From assembly GCF_900105155.1 (NCBI RefSeq), contig NZ_LT629762.1:5713501-5777500 (forward strand): a stretch of DNA of 64,000 bases. The letters are read 5' to 3'. The position numbers and the translations under genes were made by a program. The stretch comes from Pseudomonas prosekii (GTDB lineage: Bacteria; Pseudomonadota; Gammaproteobacteria; Pseudomonadales; Pseudomonadaceae). Under the pieces are notes generated by a model. The model had not been told where the DNA came from. It worked only from the letters and a program-made list of their open reading frames with translations, and did no database searches. Shown piece after piece: positions 37,506 through 46,400 of the stretch. Positions within the stretch are counted from its first letter, which is position 1. Each line of letters opens with the position of its first letter.

Positions 37506-39851
37506 GTGATTATTAACAGGCAGTTAACCCGGCTGAGCCTTGCAGGTGCGTTGGTAGCGTTGAGTCTGATGGCCTGCGCACGCAGTCAGCCCGAGGCCGC
37601 GGGCGTCGATATTCGGCGCACCAGCTTCGGCGTGCCGCACATTCGCGCCGACGACGAGCGCGGCCTCGGTTACGGCATCGGTTATGCCTACGCGCAAGAC
37701 AACCTGTGCCTGATGGCCAATGAAATCGTGACCGTCAACGGCGAGCGCTCGCGCTATTTCGGCCCTGATCAATTGACCCTCGAAGAACGTCCGAACCTGG
37801 CCAGCGACGTGTTCTTCAATTGGCTGAACACGCCCGAAGCAGTCGCCGGTTTCTGGAAAGCACAAACCCCGCAGGTGCGCGATCTGGTTGACGGCTACGT
37901 CGCCGGTTACAACCGTTCGCTGGCCGAGCGTCAGGCGCAGGGTTTGCCGGCGCAATGTCAGGGCGACTGGGTACGTCCGATTGCCGCCGAAGACCTGGTA
38001 AAAATCACTCGTCGTCTACTGGTCGAGGGTGGCGTCGGGCAGTTCGCCGAAGCGCTCGCCGGGGCCACACCGCCGGCTGCGGTCGCTGCTGTGGCGACCC
38101 CGGCTCAGTCATTCCAGGTGGCTGCCGAACGCCAGCAACGTTTCGCGCTGGACCGTGGCAGCAATGCCGTCGCGATCGGCAGCGAGCGCTCGTTCAATGG
38201 TCGCGGCATGTTGCTGGCCAACCCGCACTTTCCCTGGATCGGCGGGATGCGCTTCTATCAGATGCACCTGACCATACCCGGCAAACTCGATGTGATGGGC
38301 GCCGCATTACCCGGCCTGCCGATGATCAACATCGGTTTCAACCAGCATCTGGCGTGGACCCACACGGTTGATTCATCCAAGCATTTCACCCTGTATCGCC
38401 TGCAACTCGATCCTGAGGATTCGACGCGTTATCTGCTGGATGGCAAATCCTTGCCGCTGGATAAACAGACCTTGACCGTCAACGTCAAACAGCCTGACGG
38501 CCAGATCAAACCGATGTCGCATCTGGTCTACAGTTCGGCGTTCGGCCCGGTGGTGCAGTGGCCCGGCAAGCTCGATTGGGACAATAAATTCGCCTACAGC
38601 CTGCGCGACGCCAACCTGGAAAATGATCGGGTGCTGCAGCAGTGGTATTCGATGAACAAAGCCACCAGCCTCAAGGAATTGCAGGCCTCGGTGCACAAGA
38701 TTCAGGGCATTCCCTGGGTCAATACGCTGGCCGCCGACGACCAGGGCCAGACGCTTTACATGAACCTCTCGGTGGTGCCGAACGTCAACGCCGAGAAACT
38801 GGCCAAGTGCAGCGATCCGCGCGCCGGTTTGCAATTGATCCTGCTCGACGGCTCCAACAGTGAGTGCGCCTGGGACATCGATCCGAATGCTGCGCAAAAG
38901 GGCATTTATGCCGCGGATAAATTGCCGCAGTTGTGGCGCAACGACTATGTACAGCACTCCAACGATTCCGCGTGGCTGGCCAACCCGGCGCAACCACTCA
39001 CCGGTTTTTCGCCGCTGATCAGCCAGGACAGCCAACCGCTGGGGCTGCGTTCGCGTTTTGCTCTGGATCATCTGGCATCGCTGAGCAAGGCTGGGCCGGT
39101 GGCCGCTGCGGATTTGCAGCGCATGGTGATGGATGATCAGGTGTATCAGGCGACGCAAGTGATGCCGGATCTGCTGCAGTTCTGTAGCGCCGGTCTGGGC
39201 GCAGACGCCGCAACACTGGCGCCGGTGTGTGCCAGCTTGAAAGCGTGGGACAGTCGGGCAAATCTCGACAGTGGTCTGGGTTTGGTGCATTTCCAGAACG
39301 TCATGAGAGCATTGCAGCAACGTCCTGACATCTGGCGCGTGGCGTTCGACCCGAAAGATCCGCAACACACGCCGCACGGTTTGGCTTTCGAGCGGCCGGA
39401 AGTGGCCAGCGCCATTCGTCAAGCGATGCAAGCGTCGCTTGAGTTGACGACAAAAATGGGCCTGAAACCTGACAGTCACTGGGGTGACATTCAAGTGGTC
39501 AGCAGTAGTGGCCAGCAAACGTCCATCCACGGTGGGCCGGGTACGCTGGGCATTTACAACGCGATCCAGAGTGTTCCGCGCGCCGACGGCAAACTTGAAG
39601 TGGTCAGCGGCACCAGCTATCTGCAGGTGGTGACTTTCGATGAAAAAGGCCCGCAGGCTCAAGGATTGCTGGCGTTCTCGTTGTCGAGCGATCCGGCGTC
39701 GAAGTATTCACGGGACCAGACGCAGGCGTTCTCGAACAAACAACTGAGTGTGCTGCCATTCACCGAGCAGCAGATCAAGGCTGATCCGCAGTATCAAGTG
39801 CAGACGATTCGCGAATCGGATGAGAAAGCCGGGAAGGTAGCCAAGCAGTAA
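37506..39851 (+). CDS. pvdQ: Acylase PvdQ (pyoverdine maturation / AHL acylase)
   Basis: 781 residues from a GTG with AGGAG five bases before it; earlier in-frame ATGs lack such a site and lie upstream of or inside the PvdS promoter. N-terminal export signal with a hydrophobic core (LSLAGALVALSLMAC). Ntn-hydrolase of the penicillin-acylase family: the precursor is cut before Ser219 in GSNAVAIG, which becomes the catalytic N-terminus of the beta chain. Size and position of this Ser agree with PvdQ. In the periplasm PvdQ removes the fatty acyl chain from the pyoverdine precursor and also cleaves long-chain acyl-homoserine lactones. The upstream PvdS box supports this identity. Confidence 0.93.
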   Translation: MIINRQLTRLSLAGALVALSLMACARSQPEAAGVDIRRTSFGVPHIRADDERGLGYGIGYAYAQDNLCLMANEIVTVNGERSRYFGPDQLTLEERPNLASDVFFNWLNTPEAVAGFWKAQTPQVRDLVDGYVAGYNRSLAERQAQGLPAQCQGDWVRPIAAEDLVKITRRLLVEGGVGQFAEALAGATPPAAVAAVATPAQSFQVAAERQQRFALDRGSNAVAIGSERSFNGRGMLLANPHFPWIGGMRFYQMHLTIPGKLDVMGAALPGLPMINIGFNQHLAWTHTVDSSKHFTLYRLQLDPEDSTRYLLDGKSLPLDKQTLTVNVKQPDGQIKPMSHLVYSSAFGPVVQWPGKLDWDNKFAYSLRDANLENDRVLQQWYSMNKATSLKELQASVHKIQGIPWVNTLAADDQGQTLYMNLSVVPNVNAEKLAKCSDPRAGLQLILLDGSNSECAWDIDPNAAQKGIYAADKLPQLWRNDYVQHSNDSAWLANPAQPLTGFSPLISQDSQPLGLRSRFALDHLASLSKAGPVAAADLQRMVMDDQVYQATQVMPDLLQFCSAGLGADAATLAPVCASLKAWDSRANLDSGLGLVHFQNVMRALQQRPDIWRVAFDPKDPQHTPHGLAFERPEVASAIRQAMQASLELTTKMGLKPDSHWGDIQVVSSSGQQTSIHGGPGTLGIYNAIQSVPRADGKLEVVSGTSYLQVVTFDEKGPQAQGLLAFSLSSDPASKYSRDQTQAFSNKQLSVLPFTEQQIKADPQYQVQTIRESDEKAGKVAKQ

Positions 39852-39876
39852 CGGACATTCTGCTGGCAGCAACAAC

Positions 39877-39908
39877 GAAGGCCGCACCCCTCACGGGTTG
39901 CGGCCTTC
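39877..39908. terminator. Hairpin terminator between pvdQ and the FecR gene
   Basis: GAAGGCCGCA pairs with TGCGGCCTTC around a 12-base loop. It lies between two convergent genes and probably serves pvdQ, and partly the other side; its right arm touches the fecR stop. Confidence 0.75.
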
Positions 39909-40908
39909 AGCCTTTTGGCGTTTGTTGCGGGATCGAATTGAGCACCGGGTTGCCGTTCTCATTGCGCGTCAGGTAAACCGGCAGAACCCGGGGCAGGGTG
40001 GCCACAAGGTTGTTCAATTCTTTGATGTTGTAGATGCCGCCGAGGCGGATTGCTGCGGTGCTTTTATCAGCCACCATCACCGGTTTGCTCAGGTACCGAT
40101 TGATCAGTGGCAATGCGTCGCTGAGTGGCAGGTCATCGAGTACCAGTTTGCCGCTGCGCCATGCCAGGGAGTTGTCGTTAGCGTAGGTCTGGCTGATCTG
40201 CGGCATGTAGTCGCCATGCCGATAACGCGCCTGCATCGCCGGCCCCAGATGCAAACCGTCGCCGGCCAGCGCATTGTTGCTGCTGACCAGCACCGAGCCT
40301 TCGATCAGATTGACCCTGACTTGATCTTCGTACAGCCAGACGTTGAATTTGGTCCCGGTCACGCGAATCCGGCCTTCACCGGCCTTGACGGTAAATGGGC
40401 GAGCCGAGTCGTGGGTGACATTGAAAAAGGCTTCACCTTTTTTCAGTCTCACTCGGCGCTCATTCTTGTAATTGGTGAAGGTCAGTTCGCTGTTCAGGTT
40501 CAGCTCGACCTGACTGCCATCGCCCAAGGTCACCTGCCGAACATTGTCGCTGGCTTCAAAATGCTGATACGCGTCAGGCAGCCATCCCAGGTTCCAGCCG
40601 GTGTACGCCGCCAGCGGCAAGGCCACGGCGCAGACGGCTGCGGCAATGCCGAAGGTCCGCCATGGTGTCGCAGCTTTGGTGGATGACAACGGTGGCGCGG
40701 ATGCAGCACGCGGCAGTTCTCCGGCAACATCCCAGATTTCCAGCATCGCGTCGTATTCGAACGCGTGCAGCGGATCGGCAGCGCGCCATTGCTCGAACGC
40801 CCGACGCTCGGCGTCAGTGCAGTCGGTGGCGTGCAGACGCATGCACCAATGTGCAGCGGCATCGGTAATGGCGTCGAATTCGGCTTCCGAGTAGGTGTGT
40901 TCGGTCAT
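39907..40908 (-). CDS. FecR-family anti-sigma factor without adjacent sigma gene
   Basis: 333 residues. N-terminal sigma-binding domain (about 8-60; ITDAAAHWCMRLH, EQWRAADPLHAFEYD), one transmembrane helix (85-103), a periplasmic FecR domain (about 118-225; VTLGDGSQVELNLNSEL, RPFTVKAGEGRIRVTGTKFNV) and a C-terminal STN-like part (250-325). Such proteins pass a signal from a TonB receptor to an ECF sigma factor. Normally the sigma gene directly precedes fecR; here the upstream neighbour is an unrelated, oppositely directed PepSY gene. Being next to pvdQ, it may be FpvR-like. Confidence 0.88.
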   Translation of the reverse strand: MTEHTYSEAEFDAITDAAAHWCMRLHATDCTDAERRAFEQWRAADPLHAFEYDAMLEIWDVAGELPRAASAPPLSSTKAATPWRTFGIAAAVCAVALPLAAYTGWNLGWLPDAYQHFEASDNVRQVTLGDGSQVELNLNSELTFTNYKNERRVRLKKGEAFFNVTHDSARPFTVKAGEGRIRVTGTKFNVWLYEDQVRVNLIEGSVLVSSNNALAGDGLHLGPAMQARYRHGDYMPQISQTYANDNSLAWRSGKLVLDDLPLSDALPLINRYLSKPVMVADKSTAAIRLGGIYNIKELNNLVATLPRVLPVYLTRNENGNPVLNSIPQQTPKG

Positions 40909-41060
40909 TGACTCATCCTGATTTGCTGCATTCTAACCTCGCGCGCTGCGTGGCGAGAACATCCGTCATGGCATTTACCCATCAAAGTGGAACTTATTTT
41001 TCCGCCAAAGGCCCTAAAAAATGGACGTTACGAAGAAGTAACCATAAATGGAGTGAAAAA

Positions 41061-41330
41061 ATGATCAAGAAAACCTTTGCCACCCTGATTGCTGCCGCGA
41101 CTCTGCTGACTGCCGGTGCCGCCATGGCCGACCGCCCGGGCGCTGGCTGGATCACCATCGAGAAAGCCATTGAAGTGGCGAAAACCAAGGCCGGTTATGT
41201 CGAGCTCTATGAGATAAGCGCCGACGACGACGGCTATTGGAAAGGCGAGGGCCGCAAGGCCGACGGCGTGGTGTATGAATTCCGCATCGACGGCGCCTCC
41301 GGCAACATCCTGCGCGACCAGAAAGACTAA
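41061..41330 (+). CDS. Periplasmic PepSY-domain protein
   Basis: 89 residues, ATG with GGAGTG upstream; an earlier in-frame start has no such site. Signal peptide ending near AMADR (residue 23), then a PepSY domain (ITIEKAIEVAKTKAGYVELYEI, ending GASGNILRDQKD). PepSY proteins are thought to inhibit peptidases or act in envelope sensing. The gene stands alone between divergent fecR and the large toxin-like gene. Confidence 0.85.
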   Translation: MIKKTFATLIAAATLLTAGAAMADRPGAGWITIEKAIEVAKTKAGYVELYEISADDDGYWKGEGRKADGVVYEFRIDGASGNILRDQKD

Positions 41331-41338
41331 ACCCTGCA

Positions 41339-41360
41339 GGGCACTGCCAACGCAGTGCCC
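41339..41360. terminator. Hairpin after the PepSY gene
   Basis: GGGCACTGC and GCAGTGCCC form a perfect nine-base stem with a CAAC loop, nine bases after the PepSY stop and before the stop of the convergent toxin-like gene. No T-run follows, so it may work only partly as a terminator. Confidence 0.65.
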
Positions 41361-41377
41361 TGAACCCGCTGCCGGAC

Positions 41378-44300
41378 TTACGGCGTGGTGCTGTGAAGGT
41401 GTCTTCCCAGATGGCTGATCAGCCACGCCACCGAATCGGCATTGCCCAGTTGCACCGCCAGTCTCACCCTCGAATTCGCCATGAAAGCTGCACGAGCGTC
41501 GTCAAGATCGGTTTTACCGGTCAGCGCGAAGACGTGCGCCAGCGCGCGATCGCTTTCCTCATAACTGGTGTCGCCGAGGTCCTCGATACTCTGGGTCACC
41601 GGATTGATCACCGTGAACAGGCGCGTCAGCGGACAGCTTTTGGATAGCGCATTGAGCTGGATGTCCTCCAACGTATCGCGCAGCGCTTTTGCTCGAGGAC
41701 TCGATGTTTCGATCAGATCGGAAAACGGTCGATAGGCTTCGAGGTAGGCAATGTCTTCGGTCTTGCAGGCAATGTGCGAAAGCTCATGAATCAGCGTGGA
41801 CGCACGGGCGTGGGCACTGATCGGGAATGCCACATCGGTCATATAGTTGCGGTAGTGATCGAGCTTGGGAAAGAAGAACTTGTTGGCCAAGTAGATCTTT
41901 TTCAGCGGATCGGCCGGCACCGCGAACGCGAAGACAAACTCCGAGTCTTCATGAACTCGACCGACCACAAAACGCTTCGACTTCACGTGCCGCAAGCTCG
42001 GGTCCAGCAGCGCTCCGAAGATGTCCAACAGCACCTTTTCGATCGCTGCCGTGTGCTCGGGCAGCACCGCGGGTACACCCAGAAAGTTTTGGATGAGCTG
42101 ATGAACCGGTGTCACTGCTGCGGTTGGGTTTTTCAGCAGTTGCAGATTGCGAAAACTGTTCCAGGCGTAATGAGTCGCCAGATCCAGCCCTTCATTGATC
42201 AAGCGCGCCCTGACGGGGAATAGTCGTTGAATGGCGCTCATCCCGTCAGCTTCGACGTTCATCCCTTGGGTTACGATGTCCCATGTCCTCAGCCGCCCGA
42301 ACAAGTTATAACGCGGCGGTTGTTCAACGGCGTCCAGCACCCATTGCTGCGCAGGATTACGCACCACCAGAGGCCCTTTGGTTTTGCTCGTGGCATTGAT
42401 GACGGGAATGACCCAGCGCGCAGCCTGCTGATCGAGCGGATAGACCTTGCCCGCGATCGGCGCGTAGCGTTGTTGAGTCACTGGATCGGTGTAGAGCGCC
42501 AATTTGCTGTCCAGCGTCAGGGCACTCAAGTCGACTTCGGTGTTTTCGTAACGTTGTAAACGCGTGCGCTCGGGCGCGGTAGTGTCGACTGGCTTCCAGG
42601 GCGCAGAGACATCGCCTGGGGAAGTTGGCGCTGGTTCACGACTTTCCATTGAGCCGCGCAGTGTCACCAGTTGCGCGATCCCATGGATGAAACTCCTTAC
42701 CGCAGGACCCCAGCGGTGCGCCTGCAGTTGCTCCGCCGATGTCTTGATCTCCCGATAACTGCGCCACACGGCGACCGGATAAGCGAGCTTGCCCGAGACG
42801 AAGGTCAACGCTTCTGACAGGTCTTCGCCCAATACACGCTTGATGGTTTCCCATTCAATTTGCCCGTCGTTGTTCGACTGACAGCCCAGCAGTCTGGCCA
42901 GAAGCAGGGCGTTGTCATTGAACAGTTGCTTGAACAATGACCCGCTGATGGGGCTCGACGCCAAGCCGACCGGCGCACCGGTGGTGGCAGTCAGGCAATT
43001 TTTGCACAGCAACCGATCTGATGCCGGCAAGCTGTCGAGGACCCAGCGCTGCAACGCGCCTGCAGTTTTCAGCTCGGCCAGCAAAGCGCTGTGGTTTTCA
43101 TATTCCCTCAAACTGTGTTCAGCGCTGTAGGGCGCCAAAAGCACCAGCGGCCCTTGCGACGGGTCTTTTCGGCCGATCAGGTAAACCCCCGGCACTTTGA
43201 TCGCCGACACCAGCGTTGCGCCCATCAGCTCCAGCGGGCGAATGAGCGCATCGGTGCCCGGCACCGCGTCACGAGCGATCGCATCGGGCATGTCCATGAC
43301 CTGCCGTACTAGCTCAAATCCGCTTTGGCTCAGGCGTTCCTGAAGTTTTTCCGCATGGGCGTAGTGCATCAATTGCCAGGGCAACTGGGCGTTGAACAGT
43401 TTTTTAGAGGCGGCGGCGTCGGCATTCGAATCGGCGAATGCGTTGTGCAGTTCGGTGCGCTGATGTTCACCCGGCTTGAGGTTGCGCAGCAGGTTTTTCA
43501 CGTAGGCCTGATCAATCGCGGCAGGCAACGCAGTGCGAGTCAGCGACAGCGCTTTGAAACTGAGCGTCTCCAACTCTTTCAGGTGAATCAAGGCAAAGGC
43601 TGGCAAGGTCTGCGTTCGGGCGGCGGAGGTCGCGCCGGCAATGATTTGAATTTCTATCGTGTCCGGATCAATCGCGTGTCCGTCGGCCACAAGTTGTTTT
43701 TGCAGCTCATGATGAGCCGTGCGCTGCAGGGTTCGAACTGCGCAAAGGTAATCCTTGTCGTCTCGCGCATGGTTCAAATACTGCCCGAGCAATTCGCAGT
43801 GGAGGATTTGATCTTCGATTGAGGCATTGGCCAGCCACGTCGGAATGGCCTGCCGAGTGATCAGCGATTGGGCGATCTCCGTGGCCCGTGTCAAACCGGT
43901 TTTCGGCACCCTCAGCGCGGTCAGGCTTAGCAGGTCGGCGCGTTGTGTGGCCGGCAGATTTTCAGCGAGTACGCGCTCGACCGCAGTTTTATCGAGGCGA
44001 ACATGCGGTTGTTGCAGGTGTTCGAGAAAATCCCCGTGGATCAGTTGCAGTGGCGCCAGCGTCAATGCGCGACCGGGGAGGCGCTCGTCGCGCTGCAGAT
44101 TCTCTACCAGCGCCGGGCGATCAAGTTCGCTGAGTAAACGTTTTTCGAGTTCAGCGAGCATCGGTTGCAGCGACGCAAAGCCTTCAAACCCGAGCGCTGG
44201 AGTCCAGAGAATGGCGTTGCCGGAATGCTCAGGGTCGAGTCCGCCGCGTTCGGTCAGCACAAAACAACTGGCCAGTTTCAGGTGCTCCTTGGCATTGGCA

Positions 44301-46183
44301 CTCTGCAGTTCCAGCGCAAAAACATCTGGCAAAAAACCATTCAGTGCGGCGCGTTGCAGGCGCACCGGCGTCTCGAGCACGGTCTGGATAATCGCTTGCT
44401 GCACCGGGCTGAGCGTGCGCGCCAGGGTTCGCAACTTGAGTTCGCTGCGCAGGGCAGTCGACAAGGTATGGGAAAACTTCGGTTTCAGCAGTTCAAGCGA
44501 ACTGTGAACGCTGGCTTGTGCTTGCTCGATGGTGGTGACTGTCGGCGCTATCGCCGGATGCTTTTCCAGTTGTTGTTCCAGCGCGTATTCAACGCTGTTC
44601 AATAGCGCCAATTGCTGTTTCGCTGAATCGGCGCGGATTGTCGCCGGTTGCGCTTTCCAGCGTTGATCGGCGCGGGTGCTCCAGCGGCCATTGGTTTGCA
44701 GGTCGAGCAAGCGACGGTCGAGCATGGCGCGCACATCCAGTGCGCTATCGAGCAACGCATAGGGATCAAGTACCCCGGCGCTGTCGCGAAAACGGCTGAG
44801 GGCATAGCCCAGATTCTGCAATTGTTTGCCGATAATGTCGGCGATCAGGTTCTGGAACACCGGACCGCTGACCGGCGCAGCGACGATCGCCCGTTCCTGC
44901 GACTCCAGCGTCAAGTAGGTTTCGCGCTCTTCCAGCGACAGAAAGTTGAACAGATTATCGTCGTGACCCTCGCTTTTCATCATGCTCAGCAAGGTGTTTT
45001 TGATTTGCCCGAGGTCGCCGCTGGTTTCCACACCTCTTGACTGGGTGTACAGGAACGCGCTGGTTTTGCCCGTGTCGATCAGCAAGGTCGAGGCCAGGGT
45101 GACGAAGTGTTTGAGCGGCGCGGTGACACGCACTTTTTCGATTTTCACCGGGTCGCTGGTCACCGGCAAACCGTCGGTGCCGGCCAAACTGACCTCCATC
45201 AAACGCAAGTATTCCTCGGTCGTCAGTACGGCTTTCTGGCGTTTGAGCAACAGGTCGACGCAAAACGTATCGCGCAGGCTGTCGGCGAAAAACTCCGCGC
45301 GTGACAGCCCGTTGGCCATCGGACTGTTCCAGAAGGTTTCAAGCAGACTGCGCAGATGCGGCGTCAGGCTTTGCGCAATCTGCGTCAACGCGGTTTCCCA
45401 CGCCTGATTGTCGGCGGCGCTGCTCACACCGCGTGCAGGATGAACGAAGATTCGCGTATCGCCGTCCGGCCATTGATTGTTCAGATAGAAATGCAGCACG
45501 GCTTCGTGCAACGACAACGAGGACAAACGGCGTTTGGGATCATGGCTGCCGTCAAAGCTTTCCAACCGGGTTTTGCGCTGGTCGAGCGCCGGGAAACGTT
45601 TGCCCAGCGCAGTTTTGAACACGTCATCGAGCATCGAGCGCAGGCTCGGGAATCTCAGCAGTTCGGCCAGCATCGCCGTGATGTTCTGTTGCTGATTGCG
45701 CTCGATAACCGTTTCCTGATCCTCGAAGACCGCACCGTCGATGGTTTGCGTGGAAACACTGAGTGTCCGCGCGGCGAGGGCGGTGCGGCGCTGGTCGATT
45801 GACAGGTAGCGCAGCAATTCGCGTTTGCCGCTGGTTTCGCCCAACCAGCGCTCCAGAGCGCTGGTGAGATCGGCCATGTCGGCGTATTTGATCAGACCTT
45901 TCCATGGCGTGTAGAGGATCACTTCGCCATCGTCGGGTTTGCTCAGCGAGAACGCGCCGGCGAGGGGAATCGGCGTGCCGTTGTCCGGGGTCAGCAACAG
46001 TTGTTGGCTGAGCATCCCGGGCGTATGCGCCACGCGGGCGGCATGGGTGGCCAGGTAAACAGCCTTTAGCCATTTGAGATCGCCAGTGGTCAATTGCAGG
46101 GCTTTTTCTCGGTCGCCGGGTTGCTTGGCATTGGCCGCCAGTTCGGCCTCGTCAAAAAAATAGGGGAGCGGGGGAGCTGTCAT
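41378..46183 (-). CDS. Dermonecrotic-toxin-like giant protein (DUF6543 type) with C-terminal zincin motif
   Basis: 1601 residues, ATG with GAGGA upstream; no signal peptide or clear membrane segment. The style matches the Pseudomonas 'dermonecrotic toxin' (DUF6543) proteins: an LTTGDLKWLKAVYLATHAAR start, repeated segments with a hydrophobic strand, TP and a Leu-rich helix (near 88, 375, 657 and 1012), IPTWLANASIEDQI, and GVYLIGRKDPSQGPLVLLAP. Residues 1466-1470 are HELSH, followed seven residues later by Asp1477 within KTEDIAYLE; this fits a zinc metalloprotease of the aspzincin kind. It may be a secreted or contact-delivered toxin; no immunity or secretion gene is adjacent. Confidence 0.75.
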   Translation of the reverse strand: MTAPPLPYFFDEAELAANAKQPGDREKALQLTTGDLKWLKAVYLATHAARVAHTPGMLSQQLLLTPDNGTPIPLAGAFSLSKPDDGEVILYTPWKGLIKYADMADLTSALERWLGETSGKRELLRYLSIDQRRTALAARTLSVSTQTIDGAVFEDQETVIERNQQQNITAMLAELLRFPSLRSMLDDVFKTALGKRFPALDQRKTRLESFDGSHDPKRRLSSLSLHEAVLHFYLNNQWPDGDTRIFVHPARGVSSAADNQAWETALTQIAQSLTPHLRSLLETFWNSPMANGLSRAEFFADSLRDTFCVDLLLKRQKAVLTTEEYLRLMEVSLAGTDGLPVTSDPVKIEKVRVTAPLKHFVTLASTLLIDTGKTSAFLYTQSRGVETSGDLGQIKNTLLSMMKSEGHDDNLFNFLSLEERETYLTLESQERAIVAAPVSGPVFQNLIADIIGKQLQNLGYALSRFRDSAGVLDPYALLDSALDVRAMLDRRLLDLQTNGRWSTRADQRWKAQPATIRADSAKQQLALLNSVEYALEQQLEKHPAIAPTVTTIEQAQASVHSSLELLKPKFSHTLSTALRSELKLRTLARTLSPVQQAIIQTVLETPVRLQRAALNGFLPDVFALELQSANAKEHLKLASCFVLTERGGLDPEHSGNAILWTPALGFEGFASLQPMLAELEKRLLSELDRPALVENLQRDERLPGRALTLAPLQLIHGDFLEHLQQPHVRLDKTAVERVLAENLPATQRADLLSLTALRVPKTGLTRATEIAQSLITRQAIPTWLANASIEDQILHCELLGQYLNHARDDKDYLCAVRTLQRTAHHELQKQLVADGHAIDPDTIEIQIIAGATSAARTQTLPAFALIHLKELETLSFKALSLTRTALPAAIDQAYVKNLLRNLKPGEHQRTELHNAFADSNADAAASKKLFNAQLPWQLMHYAHAEKLQERLSQSGFELVRQVMDMPDAIARDAVPGTDALIRPLELMGATLVSAIKVPGVYLIGRKDPSQGPLVLLAPYSAEHSLREYENHSALLAELKTAGALQRWVLDSLPASDRLLCKNCLTATTGAPVGLASSPISGSLFKQLFNDNALLLARLLGCQSNNDGQIEWETIKRVLGEDLSEALTFVSGKLAYPVAVWRSYREIKTSAEQLQAHRWGPAVRSFIHGIAQLVTLRGSMESREPAPTSPGDVSAPWKPVDTTAPERTRLQRYENTEVDLSALTLDSKLALYTDPVTQQRYAPIAGKVYPLDQQAARWVIPVINATSKTKGPLVVRNPAQQWVLDAVEQPPRYNLFGRLRTWDIVTQGMNVEADGMSAIQRLFPVRARLINEGLDLATHYAWNSFRNLQLLKNPTAAVTPVHQLIQNFLGVPAVLPEHTAAIEKVLLDIFGALLDPSLRHVKSKRFVVGRVHEDSEFVFAFAVPADPLKKIYLANKFFFPKLDHYRNYMTDVAFPISAHARASTLIHELSHIACKTEDIAYLEAYRPFSDLIETSSPRAKALRDTLEDIQLNALSKSCPLTRLFTVINPVTQSIEDLGDTSYEESDRALAHVFALTGKTDLDDARAAFMANSRVRLAVQLGNADSVAWLISHLGRHLHSTTP

Positions 46184-46400
46184 GGTTTTTCCTCAATGTG
46201 CCGATCTCGGCGGATGGGATGAGGAAAAACGTTACGGCCGCTGCGCGAGTGCCGTGCGGTACATATTGCTTGAGCCGGAGTTTTTTCCAGGCTTGACAGA
46301 AGGCCTGCGCAACAGCGCTTAATCGGCGCACGTTTTTCTCGGTTGCCGCCCAGCCGTTTCAGCCTGTAGCCCGCACTCAATAATAAAACTGGAGCCTCAG
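46184..46400. other. Divergent promoter region, toxin-like gene and dpkA
   Basis: 217 bases with the ribosome-binding sites of both genes. No repeat and no named operator seen. Confidence 0.4.

Noticed and set aside
40920..40990. Possible PvdS box before the FecR gene (TAAAT at the right distance)
   Set aside because: TAAAT is followed after 17 bases by CGC, not CGT; too weak to annotate.
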